Shown piece by piece: positions 1 through 5,668 of a stretch of 7,688 nt of DNA. Every line of letters starts with the position of its first letter. The stretch's first letter is position 1. The stretch lies in the NCBI GenBank assembly GCA_964484515.1, contig CAZAGT010000252.1, positions 1 through 7,688 on the forward strand, given 5' to 3'. The notes under the pieces are model-generated. The model did not search any database and had not been told where the DNA came from. It saw nothing but the letters and a program-made list of their open reading frames with translations. Position numbers and translations under genes: made by a program. The stretch is from CAZAGT01 sp964484515 (GTDB taxonomy: Bacteria > Desulfobacterota > DSM-4660 > Desulfatiglandales > HGW-15).

Positions 1-98
1 TGGTTATTCTTGTCTTTCCAGACTTTTCGACGTGTTGTTTATGCAACAGTAGGGTCTACTCGTCTTCGCCAGGACGGCCCAGCGGAAACAGGAGTGTT

Positions 99-1094
99 TC
101 ACTTATTGCGCCCGGTGCCCCTCGCCTCAGGGTTTACGCAGGCGACCATCTGGTGACCCTGCAGTCCGAATGAAAGATTGCGCACGGCGACGTCCACCAT
201 TTTGAGACGTGTGGCGCGCGTGGCGCTACCGACGTGGGGCAATACAATCACCTGAGGCAAGCTCAGGAGGGGATCTTCGGCCCGCATCGGCTCGGGATCG
301 GTAACGTCCAGACCGGCGCCGGCAATCTGACCGTGCCGTAGGGCGTCAAGCAAAGCGGCCTGATCAATCACCGGCCCGCGGGACGTATTGATCAGGATTG
401 CCGACCTCTTCATGCTTGCGAGTTCGGGTTCACCAATGAGCCGGCGAGTGGCGTCGTTGAGTGGAACGTGAAGTGTGACGAAGTCGCTTTGCGCGAGGAG
501 TTCATCCTGGCTCACATAGGCGGCATTCACATCCTTTTCAACATCTGTTCGACGCTCCACGTCACAGTAGAGGACGTTCATATCAAAACCGGATGCACGT
601 CGAGCGACCTGGGACCCGATCCGGCCCAGCCCGACGATTCCCAGGGTTGAATGATACACGTCGATGGCCGCGTTATCAAAGACGTCGATACTGGGACGCC
701 ATAAATCTTTCTTGACATACTCCGCCAACTCAACAACCCTGCGGGCCGTTGCCATGATCAGGGCAAATGCCAAATCGGCGGTGGTCTCGGAAAGGACATC
801 AGGAGTGTTGCCGACTAACACGCCTCGGGTGGTACAAGCCTTCACGTCGACATTGTCGTAGCCGACCCCGAAATTACTGATCACCCTTAATCTGTCGCAG
901 GCATCGAGAAACTCTTCATCGACACGGTTCTCCGGAAATACAAGCACACCTTCACAATCCGCGATGAGGCGAAACTGTTCGTCGCGGGACATGTAGCTTT
1001 CCTCTTTCCAAACACGGACCTCGGCGGAGTCCCGCAGCGATCTTATACATTCCTCCGGCAGTAGTCGCGTGATGAAGATTTTGGGTTTATTCAT
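99..1094 (-). CDS. D-2-hydroxyacid dehydrogenase, glyoxylate/hydroxypyruvate reductase-like
   Basis: A 331-aa cytoplasmic oxidoreductase of the D-isomer-specific 2-hydroxyacid dehydrogenase family, which interconverts 2-oxo acids and D-2-hydroxy acids with NAD(P)H. The length is normal for the family. The Rossmann motif GLGRIG is at residues 155-160. The catalytic triad is complete: Arg239 in NTSRGPVID, Glu268 in DPEP and His287 in LPHVGSAT. Asp178 at the end of the second Rossmann strand (YCDVERR) suggests NAD(H) over NADP(H). The N-terminal substrate-binding half carries NFGVGYDNVD at 74-83. The start is preceded by AGGGGG with a 5-nt spacer. The gene begins 47 nt after the transketolase-like gene with no terminator between, so co-transcription is likely. 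Glyoxylate or hydroxypyruvate is a family-level guess; 2-ketogluconate or another 2-oxo acid is equally possible. No clear terminator is visible in bases 98-1. Confidence 0.92.
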   Translation of the reverse strand: MNKPKIFITRLLPEECIRSLRDSAEVRVWKEESYMSRDEQFRLIADCEGVLVFPENRVDEEFLDACDRLRVISNFGVGYDNVDVKACTTRGVLVGNTPDVLSETTADLAFALIMATARRVVELAEYVKKDLWRPSIDVFDNAAIDVYHSTLGIVGLGRIGSQVARRASGFDMNVLYCDVERRTDVEKDVNAAYVSQDELLAQSDFVTLHVPLNDATRRLIGEPELASMKRSAILINTSRGPVIDQAALLDALRHGQIAGAGLDVTDPEPMRAEDPLLSLPQVIVLPHVGSATRATRLKMVDVAVRNLSFGLQGHQMVACVNPEARGTGRNK

Positions 1095-1141
1095 AGCTTC
1101 CCCCTGTTCTTATCCAAGATTGAAATGAGTGTCGCTTTTCC

Positions 1142-3502
1142 CTAGCCAGCCGATTCCGCGAAACGTTTGATCGCCCGATATTGGCTCTCTCCGTCCAGTC
1201 CCGCCTCGGCAAGGACCATCTTGGCCTGTCCGCTTCCCAGGTAATGCCCCTTCTGAAAGGGGTGCATCGTTGCCGAAAGCCCCCGCTCCGAACGGATCCA
1301 GCGGTACATGGTCGGCAGGGTGAAGCCGGTGATCCCCATGGCTTCGTGCGCTTTCCGTGAAGGAAAGATGGCTTCCTGTTCGGTTGGAGAAAGGAGGTCG
1401 AAAAGCTCGGCACTTGCGACGTAAAACACATCGAGTTCGAGGCCGTCTTTTTCCAAAAGGGGTAGAGCTTCCTCGATGAAGGCGTAGGTGATACCGCTTC
1501 CTTGCAACACCACCGTCCCGGCGGCTTTGCCGTCGGCCACCCGCAGCGGATAGATACCCGTGTTTGCCCTGGAGGGGTCTGCCAGGCCCAGGGCCTCGTG
1601 ATCGAGGACCTTCTCATTGGGTCGCGTGACAAAAGGTGCTATCACCGCCGGCCGTTTGTGTAGCGCGCAGGTAACGAGGGGCCAGAGTTCTAGTGGGCTC
1701 CAGGGTGTGAGGGTGATCAAGGTGCCGCGAGGGAAGTTTTCCTGGAGGAGCTGAAGCGGTTGCGGATCAGCATGCGTTGGACCGTCCTCGCCCGTCTTCA
1801 GGCCCGCATGGGCGCAGATCAGAACAATGGGATGATACGGGTCTTTGAAGGCGATGTTGCGGGCCTGGGCACCAATGGCGTGCAGCCTTGCCGAAATGTG
1901 TCCCAAGGGGGCGATAAAGGCAGCGTAAGAGGACGCGGCGCCGATGTGGTGTCCCAGTGTGGCGATACCGCTCATGATCCCGGTCGTGGCGTCCTCGCAG
2001 ATCCCGCCGAGGGCGAGGAGTCTCGATTCGGGATTTGAGGAGGCGTTGAAGTAGCCTTGCGCGAATGCCTCGCCGACTTTGTTGGCGCTCGTAGAGCCGA
2101 GTAGATCGGCGGATGAGACCAAGATCGCCCCTTCGCTCATCCGGTTTAAATAGCCCAATACGCGGCCCAGTTCCCCTCGCAGCGTCGTCACCGAACCGGG
2201 CTCCAAGACCAACTCGGGTGGGATCACGGCCTGGCTTTCTTGGGCAAGCCTGTAAATGGTCTCCACTCGAGGCGCACGCTCTCTGGGTGCCCGCTTGCGC
2301 GCCCCCAGTCGTTTGGAAGAGGCTTTCAATCTTCCGCAAAGGTACTCGACCGTATCCCGGTGGTTCGCGACGGTTTGGCGGATAAGCATCAGAGATTCCC
2401 AAAAACACCCTTCCCGCACATCTTCCCCGCCCTCCCCCGCACATCGTTTTTCGCCGGTTTCACAGGATGGAAGATGAATGTCAGTAATACTGCTGAGAGG
2501 TGTGAGCGCTTGATAGAAGCCTTCGGTACACAAGCCGTGGCCAGCGCCGTGAGAAGCCCGCCCGGTAATACCGTATTGCCAACCCTTGACCGTCTGATAC
2601 ACGACACTCGTTGGTTGGCTGTTACCCATAGAGGCGGCCTTGCGTTGGGCGGCGATCACTTGCTGGAGGTCTTTGCCGTCGGGCACGAAGATCACATTCC
2701 AGTCGTTGAGGTACATGAGCTCCATCGGCGTCCATTGCACGTAATCGCCGGGCGTGTCTCCGTCGCGGCAGACATGATCGCTGTCAATGGATGCCTGATT
2801 CCAATCCAGATGGAGGACGGCGTTATCGAGACAGGCGGTTCCGGCGGCGGCGAGGGCCTCATAGGCACGACCGGGCGTGAGGCCGCCCTCTCCCTCGATG
2901 ATATGAACCCGAGGAGCGTTTTGGCCGTAATAGTCACGGGCACCGAAGGCCAGTCCCAGTGAAGAGGCCAGACCTACGCCGGAGGCGCCGGTGGATAAAC
3001 GGACAAAGGGCGTAGCCGATGTGGGATGGCCGTCAAGGGCCTTGGCGTGGTGCTTCAGGAAAAGAGGGGTCTTTGTGACAGGGTTCCGCCGAAAGCCCAG
3101 TAGATCCTCAAGACGGAGCTGATGAGCGTCATCCTTGGCGAGTAGGTCCGGAGCTCCGATCCGTACCATTTCGTTCCGCAATGCCCACAGCGCGTAGAGT
3201 CCCAAGGTCTTGTGGCCGGCGGCATAGGAGATTATATCGGCGTCTTCTCGGTCCGGGTTCGAGACATCGTAGTCCATCAGGTCGAACAGGAGGCCGATCA
3301 CGATCATCCCGGAAGAAATGGAACCTCCCGGATGGCCCGACTGGGGCACATAGTTGAATAACATGGCACAGAGAGAGCGATAGAGAAGGTCGAGTATCTT
3401 AAAATGCGAGAGCGCCGCTTTTGATAGGGGAGTACCTTCCTTAGCCAATTCTTCCGTGATATCGATGTAGATCCCGCGCCTTCTACCGAACTCGAATGCC
3501 AT
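1142..3502 (-). CDS. Transketolase-like thiamine-diphosphate enzyme, long form
   Basis: A 786-aa ThDP-dependent enzyme with transketolase architecture. Transketolases move a two-carbon ketol unit between sugar phosphates, or from hydroxypyruvate. The N-terminal ThDP-binding domain shows GHPGGS (56-61), His97, DGHP with His159, and GEG (204-206) followed by Asn235, which stands for the usual GDG...N metal/diphosphate motif with Glu replacing Asp. His318 is in a SHGAGH motif. The pyrimidine-binding domain has Glu503 (GGICED), in the place of the catalytic Glu of REHAM, and GEDGPTH (571-577). A C-terminal domain follows. It is longer than typical transketolases (about 620-680 aa); the extra length includes a basic linker around 340-450. 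The start at 3502 is chosen over an in-frame ATG at 3571 because AGGAG and GAAGG lie just upstream of it. It precedes the hydroxyacid dehydrogenase. The exact donor and acceptor are unknown. Confidence 0.88.
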   Translation of the reverse strand: MAFEFGRRRGIYIDITEELAKEGTPLSKAALSHFKILDLLYRSLCAMLFNYVPQSGHPGGSISSGMIVIGLLFDLMDYDVSNPDREDADIISYAAGHKTLGLYALWALRNEMVRIGAPDLLAKDDAHQLRLEDLLGFRRNPVTKTPLFLKHHAKALDGHPTSATPFVRLSTGASGVGLASSLGLAFGARDYYGQNAPRVHIIEGEGGLTPGRAYEALAAAGTACLDNAVLHLDWNQASIDSDHVCRDGDTPGDYVQWTPMELMYLNDWNVIFVPDGKDLQQVIAAQRKAASMGNSQPTSVVYQTVKGWQYGITGRASHGAGHGLCTEGFYQALTPLSSITDIHLPSCETGEKRCAGEGGEDVREGCFWESLMLIRQTVANHRDTVEYLCGRLKASSKRLGARKRAPRERAPRVETIYRLAQESQAVIPPELVLEPGSVTTLRGELGRVLGYLNRMSEGAILVSSADLLGSTSANKVGEAFAQGYFNASSNPESRLLALGGICEDATTGIMSGIATLGHHIGAASSYAAFIAPLGHISARLHAIGAQARNIAFKDPYHPIVLICAHAGLKTGEDGPTHADPQPLQLLQENFPRGTLITLTPWSPLELWPLVTCALHKRPAVIAPFVTRPNEKVLDHEALGLADPSRANTGIYPLRVADGKAAGTVVLQGSGITYAFIEEALPLLEKDGLELDVFYVASAELFDLLSPTEQEAIFPSRKAHEAMGITGFTLPTMYRWIRSERGLSATMHPFQKGHYLGSGQAKMVLAEAGLDGESQYRAIKRFAESAG

Positions 3503-3728
3503 TGTCCTTCTCTCCTGCGAAAAACCGTATCCCGCTATGAGGCGGTATGAGCCCGATGCTTTGGTTCTCAATCGGCTTCAGCCATGAATAGAGGTTGGTG
3601 AATGAGGTAGGTCTTAGGGGATGGAACGTTAAAGGGATATCAAAAGTCAAGAAAAATCAGTGGGCGAGATACACTCAAGAGAGGAGGAAGCCGCTTGAAA
3701 GGGCGCTTGCGGGATGGATAGAGTATAA

Positions 3729-3751
3729 AGTCCCGCCCACAGGGCGGGACT
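3729..3751 (-). terminator. Perfect 10-bp GC hairpin, possible terminator of the GAF operon
   Basis: AGTCCCGCCC and GGGCGGGACT pair perfectly around a 3-nt loop. On the minus strand the stem is followed by TTATA, a short and weak U-tract; on the plus strand there is none. It lies about 230 nt after the GAF stop and 227 nt before the transketolase start, so it would separate the two transcription units. It could also be a stray palindromic repeat. Confidence 0.45.
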
Positions 3752-3810
3752 CAGAGGAGGCGTACCCTAGGGCACGTAGGGGTTCAGTTTTAGTGATCTC
3801 GCAGAAAGTC

Positions 3811-3888
3811 GTCACCCCGTTGAAAAACGGGGTCCAGGAGTTTCGGGGTACGTAAGAACACTAGATTCCGGCTCAATCCCGGAATGAC
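3811..3888. repeat. 78-bp composite palindromic repeat, copy 1
   Basis: The element starts GTCACCCC and ends GGAATGAC. It is made of two hairpins: ACCCCGTT/AACGGGGT with a GAAA loop, and ATTCCGG/CCGGAAT with a 7-nt loop. Inner arms around TCCAG and CTAGATTCC are roughly inverted. Copy 2 at 5522-5600 has the same plan and nearly the same length; the last 28 bases match at 22 positions. This resembles the GTCATTCC...GGAATGAC intergenic repeats common in proteobacteria (from memory). No coding role. Confidence 0.75.
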
Positions 3889-3979
3889 CAAAACAACCGT
3901 ATCGGTGGATTTGTCAATCGCGACACAATCTCACAGGACGTGGCTTCCCGCATCAAAACAAATCAGATGTTCGGTATTG

Positions 3980-4612
3980 TCAGCCGGGCAACTCTTGAGA
4001 TATGGGCCTGACCGTTCCTACCGACCTCGGGACCCCTTCATGGGGTGTCCACTTCCTGGAGCTTAATGTCCGTGGATCTCGCTTTGCCTTCAGTATTTCT
4101 ATGCTGTCTTTGAGCCCTCGGTAGAGCCTGGACAACTCCAGCGCCATGCCGGCAATCTCCGCGAGGGCTTGCACAAAGTTGACATCCTCCAGGCCCGCCT
4201 CCCATGGTTCGGCCGAATAGACCCGCAGGGCCCCGATCGGTTTCTTACCGATGGAGATAGGCACGGAGAGGATAGAAGATATACCCTCTCTCCTGGCCTC
4301 ATCCGGATATTGGATGCGAGGATCGTCCGCGACGTCGTAGATGGCCACAGGTCCCTCTCTCAAGGAGCCCGAAATCGACTTGATGGAACTGATGGGGCCT
4401 TTGTTTAAATACTCCTCACTCAAACCATGCGACGCGGCGACATGGAGTTCGTCCGTTTTACGGTCAAAAAGCAGCAGGGCACATCCCTTGATCTCCAGTG
4501 CCGTCTTTACACTCTCGACGACCAGGAGGGCCACTTCCTCGGGGTCCCGCGACATGGCGACAGCCCTCGTCACACGTAAGATCGTCTCATAATTCATAAT
4601 CGCTTTCTTCAT
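3980..4612 (-). CDS. Stand-alone GAF-domain protein
   Basis: A 210-aa soluble protein with one GAF domain at about residues 25-165, a fold that binds small ligands such as cyclic nucleotides or haem, or that mediates dimerisation in sensors. Landmarks are the helix DPEEVALLVVESVKTAL, the strand GCALLLFDRK, the loop VAIYDVADDPRIQYP, and ISSILSVPI...KPIGALRVYS leading into the closing helix VNFVQALAEIAGMALELSRL. No kinase, GGDEF, EAL or DNA-binding domain is attached; the tail of about 40 residues is basic. The start at 4612 is chosen over an upstream in-frame ATG at 4663 because GGGAGG sits 5 nt before it. It lies 108 nt downstream of the 33-aa membrane peptide and behind the c-di-GMP riboswitch, so c-di-GMP probably controls its expression. 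Its ligand and partner are unknown. Confidence 0.85.
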   Translation of the reverse strand: MKKAIMNYETILRVTRAVAMSRDPEEVALLVVESVKTALEIKGCALLLFDRKTDELHVAASHGLSEEYLNKGPISSIKSISGSLREGPVAIYDVADDPRIQYPDEARREGISSILSVPISIGKKPIGALRVYSAEPWEAGLEDVNFVQALAEIAGMALELSRLYRGLKDSIEILKAKRDPRTLSSRKWTPHEGVPRSVGTVRPISQELPG

Positions 4613-4720
4613 GATGTCCTCCCTTGAGAGCATGGATCTCTCGATTTGGACAGCGAGCAGCATGGCGATCCTTACAGAGCCGTGAATAGATTCGAATTCG
4701 CTCGTTCAAACGCTTGGCAT

Positions 4721-4822
4721 TCATTCCAGCCGGTTTGTCTTGTGAATGAAAAAGAGGCCTAAACAGATGAGGACAACGGCACAAAAAGAGAGGATCAGGA
4801 TGAAATTCGTTAGTGATAACAT
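4721..4822 (-). CDS. 33-aa single-helix membrane peptide
   Basis: A short ORF encoding MLSLTNFILILSF, then CAVVLICLGLFFI and the polar tail HKTNRLE. One hydrophobic segment of about 20 residues (7-26) is followed by basic residues, as expected for a one-pass inner-membrane microprotein with a cytoplasmic C-terminus. Support for translation is an excellent Shine-Dalgarno, AAGGGGGTG (4838-4830), 7 nt before the ATG, close to the ideal AAGGAGGTG. It is the first ORF after the riboswitch terminator (U-tract ends at 4853) and precedes the GAF gene. I do not recognise the family and assign no function; a role in anchoring or signalling with the GAF protein would be speculation. Confidence 0.7.
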   Translation of the reverse strand: MLSLTNFILILSFCAVVLICLGLFFIHKTNRLE

Positions 4823-4852
4823 TATCCTACACCCCCTTTCCTGGTAAATCAC

Positions 4853-4910
4853 AAAAAAAGCCGAGCTACCCATCCTGTGACCTTAACGATGTCACGTTCG
4901 GCAGCCCGGC
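4853..4910 (-). terminator. Intrinsic terminator forming the riboswitch expression platform
   Basis: GCCGGGCTGCC (4910-4900) pairs with GGTAGCTCGGC (4870-4860) as 9 Watson-Crick and 2 G-U pairs, followed by seven U (4859-4853). An inner hairpin GTGAC/GTCAC sits in the loop. The 5' arm is also the 3' strand of the aptamer, so aptamer and terminator exclude each other and ligand binding should favour read-through. Confidence 0.85.
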
Positions 4911-5013
4911 TGTCTTTTCCGGAGCTCTATTCAGCTTAAGCGCGGCCAGCAGGAGAATCTAAAGACCCGTTGGCTTTCCGTCTCCATCTCGCGATGGATT
5001 TGGCTTTCTCATG
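4893..5013 (-). ncRNA. Cyclic di-GMP-I (GEMM) riboswitch aptamer
   Basis: Read on the minus strand, this matches the GEMM-I aptamer: GAAAGCCAAA, then hairpin UCCAUC-GCGA-GAUGGA with a GNRA tetraloop, then GACGGAAAGCC, then a second arm CGGGUCUUU...AAAGACAGCC and the closing GGGCUGCCGAA. CAUG (5013-5010) can pair with CGUG (4896-4893) as P1. Compared by hand with the Vibrio cholerae Vc2 aptamer, the base at position 20 is G, the intercalating A47 and ligand-pairing C92 are kept, and the usual G21-C46 pair appears as C21-G46, a compensating change. G at position 20 favours c-di-GMP over the cGAMP-type variants, which usually carry A. The second arm has an extra internal region of about 40 nt. 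It controls the membrane peptide and GAF gene. Confidence 0.87.
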
Positions 5014-5048
5014 CTGAAAATCCGGTCTCCCAATAAGAGGGTACACTC

Positions 5049-5090
5049 CTATCGGGAGTCTTGTATGCCCATTTTAATATTTCTTCCCAT
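5049..5090 (-). CDS. Possible 13-codon leader ORF
   Basis: ATG at 5090 opens MGRNIKMGIQDSR and a TAG. GGAGG (5103-5099) lies 8 nt upstream, a good ribosome binding site. It sits between the sigma-70 promoter and the riboswitch, so it is in the predicted 5' leader. Its stop is 35 nt before the aptamer. It could be a leader peptide that couples ribosome movement to RNA folding, or chance. Confidence 0.35.
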   Translation of the reverse strand: MGRNIKMGIQDSR

Positions 5091-5138
5091 GCGGGCAACC
5101 TCCGGTGTGAAGGTCGTCATCTGAGAGAAATTACAAAT

Positions 5139-5167
5139 ATTATAAAGGCAAAATTGAGGGAGGTCAA
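5139..5167 (-). promoter_or_regulatory. Sigma-70 promoter for the riboswitch operon
   Basis: TTGACC (5167-5162) and a perfect TATAAT (5144-5139) are separated by exactly 17 nt. Transcription would start near 5132, giving a leader of about 310 nt that contains the short ORF, the riboswitch and the terminator ahead of the 33-aa peptide. Confidence 0.85.
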
Positions 5168-5521
5168 TAAAATCCGGAAAGGGAGCACACAGGCAAGAAA
5201 CACACATGAATTCGGCGGGTTACATTTTGCCGTGGGCCGAATGGCTCAGAAGAAAATCGGTGCCGTCGATTCTGGACACGGGGATACCGAAACGGCGCGG
5301 CGCAGCCACATTCGGCACTTGAAGTTATCGCTTACAAGGGCTGTGCCACAATTCAAAAAAGCGTCTCGTATGAAACTTCATGAAAGGAGGTCTTTGATAC
5401 CTTAACGCCCGGCCATGGGGATCTCTTTCCAAAAACGAGCAATTGAGTGCGTTGTCTCGGCATAAGGCGCTCCCCGAGGCGGGTAAACTCCTGCGCCAAG
5501 CGGCGGCACTGACTTGCGAGT
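5168..5521. other. Non-coding stretch upstream of the riboswitch promoter
   Basis: No credible gene is visible on either strand. The plus strand has AAAGGAGG at 5383-5390, but the frames after it close within a few codons. The only regulatory signal I see is the sigma-54-like site listed separately. The stretch lies between dctM with its downstream repeat and the riboswitch operon. Confidence 0.5.
5333..5348 (-). promoter_or_regulatory. Sigma-54-like promoter site
   Basis: On the minus strand TGGCAC (5348-5343), a 5-nt spacer and TTGTA (5337-5333) match the sigma-54 -24/-12 pattern TGGCAC-N5-TTGCA, except that the conserved GC at -12 is GT. It points toward the riboswitch operon, about 180 nt upstream of the sigma-70 promoter. 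The -12 mismatch makes it tentative. Confidence 0.3.
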
Positions 5522-5600
5522 GTCATGCCGGAGTTGATCCGGCCTCCATTAATGTAGGACTGTGAAAGAGCAATGGATTCCAGGTCGAGCCCGGAATGAC
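5522..5600. repeat. 79-bp composite palindromic repeat, copy 2
   Basis: It starts GTCATGCC and ends GGAATGAC. The left hairpin is GCCGGA/TCCGGC with a 5-nt loop; the right hairpin pairs ATTCC with GGAAT. Inner arms TCCAT and ATGGA are inverted. It has the same layout and orientation as the copy at 3811-3888. It begins 69 nt downstream of the dctM stop and may act as a transcript end barrier, but it has no U-tract. Confidence 0.75.
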
Positions 5601-5668
5601 AAAAAGACATATTTGCCTGGTTTGGTCCATCGTGACAATGTCTCGGAGCGCGAGCGGTCCAGAAGTGG

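Larger units (their letters stand above)
3503..3979. other. Non-coding gap between GAF gene and transketolase-like gene
   Basis: No ORF here has family-like sequence or a convincing start. Bases 3503-3728 hold the transketolase ribosome binding site and a minus-strand TTGACT (3650-3645) without a matching -10 box, so no promoter can be assigned. A 10-bp hairpin (3729-3751) and a 78-bp palindromic repeat (3811-3888) are listed separately. Bases 3889-3979 contain a minus-strand TTGACA, again without a -10 partner. Confidence 0.6.

Noticed and set aside
34..49. Weak hairpin TGTTG/CAACA downstream of the dehydrogenase gene as a terminator
   Set aside because: Five pairs, no U-tract on the minus strand; not enough to call.
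1767..2962. Long ORFs in other frames inside the transketolase-like gene (up to 240 codons)
   Set aside because: They are shadows of a GC-rich gene whose own frame has clear ThDP-enzyme motifs throughout.
3645..3650. TTGACT as a -35 box for the transketolase-like gene
   Set aside because: At 16-18 nt downstream on the minus strand there is no TATAAT-like hexamer.
3595..3855. Plus-strand 86-codon ORF in the gap upstream of the transketolase-like gene
   Set aside because: It crosses the 10-bp hairpin and the palindromic repeat and shows no recognisable domain or ribosome binding site.
5061..5405. Plus-strand 114-codon ORF across the riboswitch promoter
   Set aside because: It starts at TTG without a good ribosome binding site, has no family-like sequence, and runs antisense through a strong promoter and leader.
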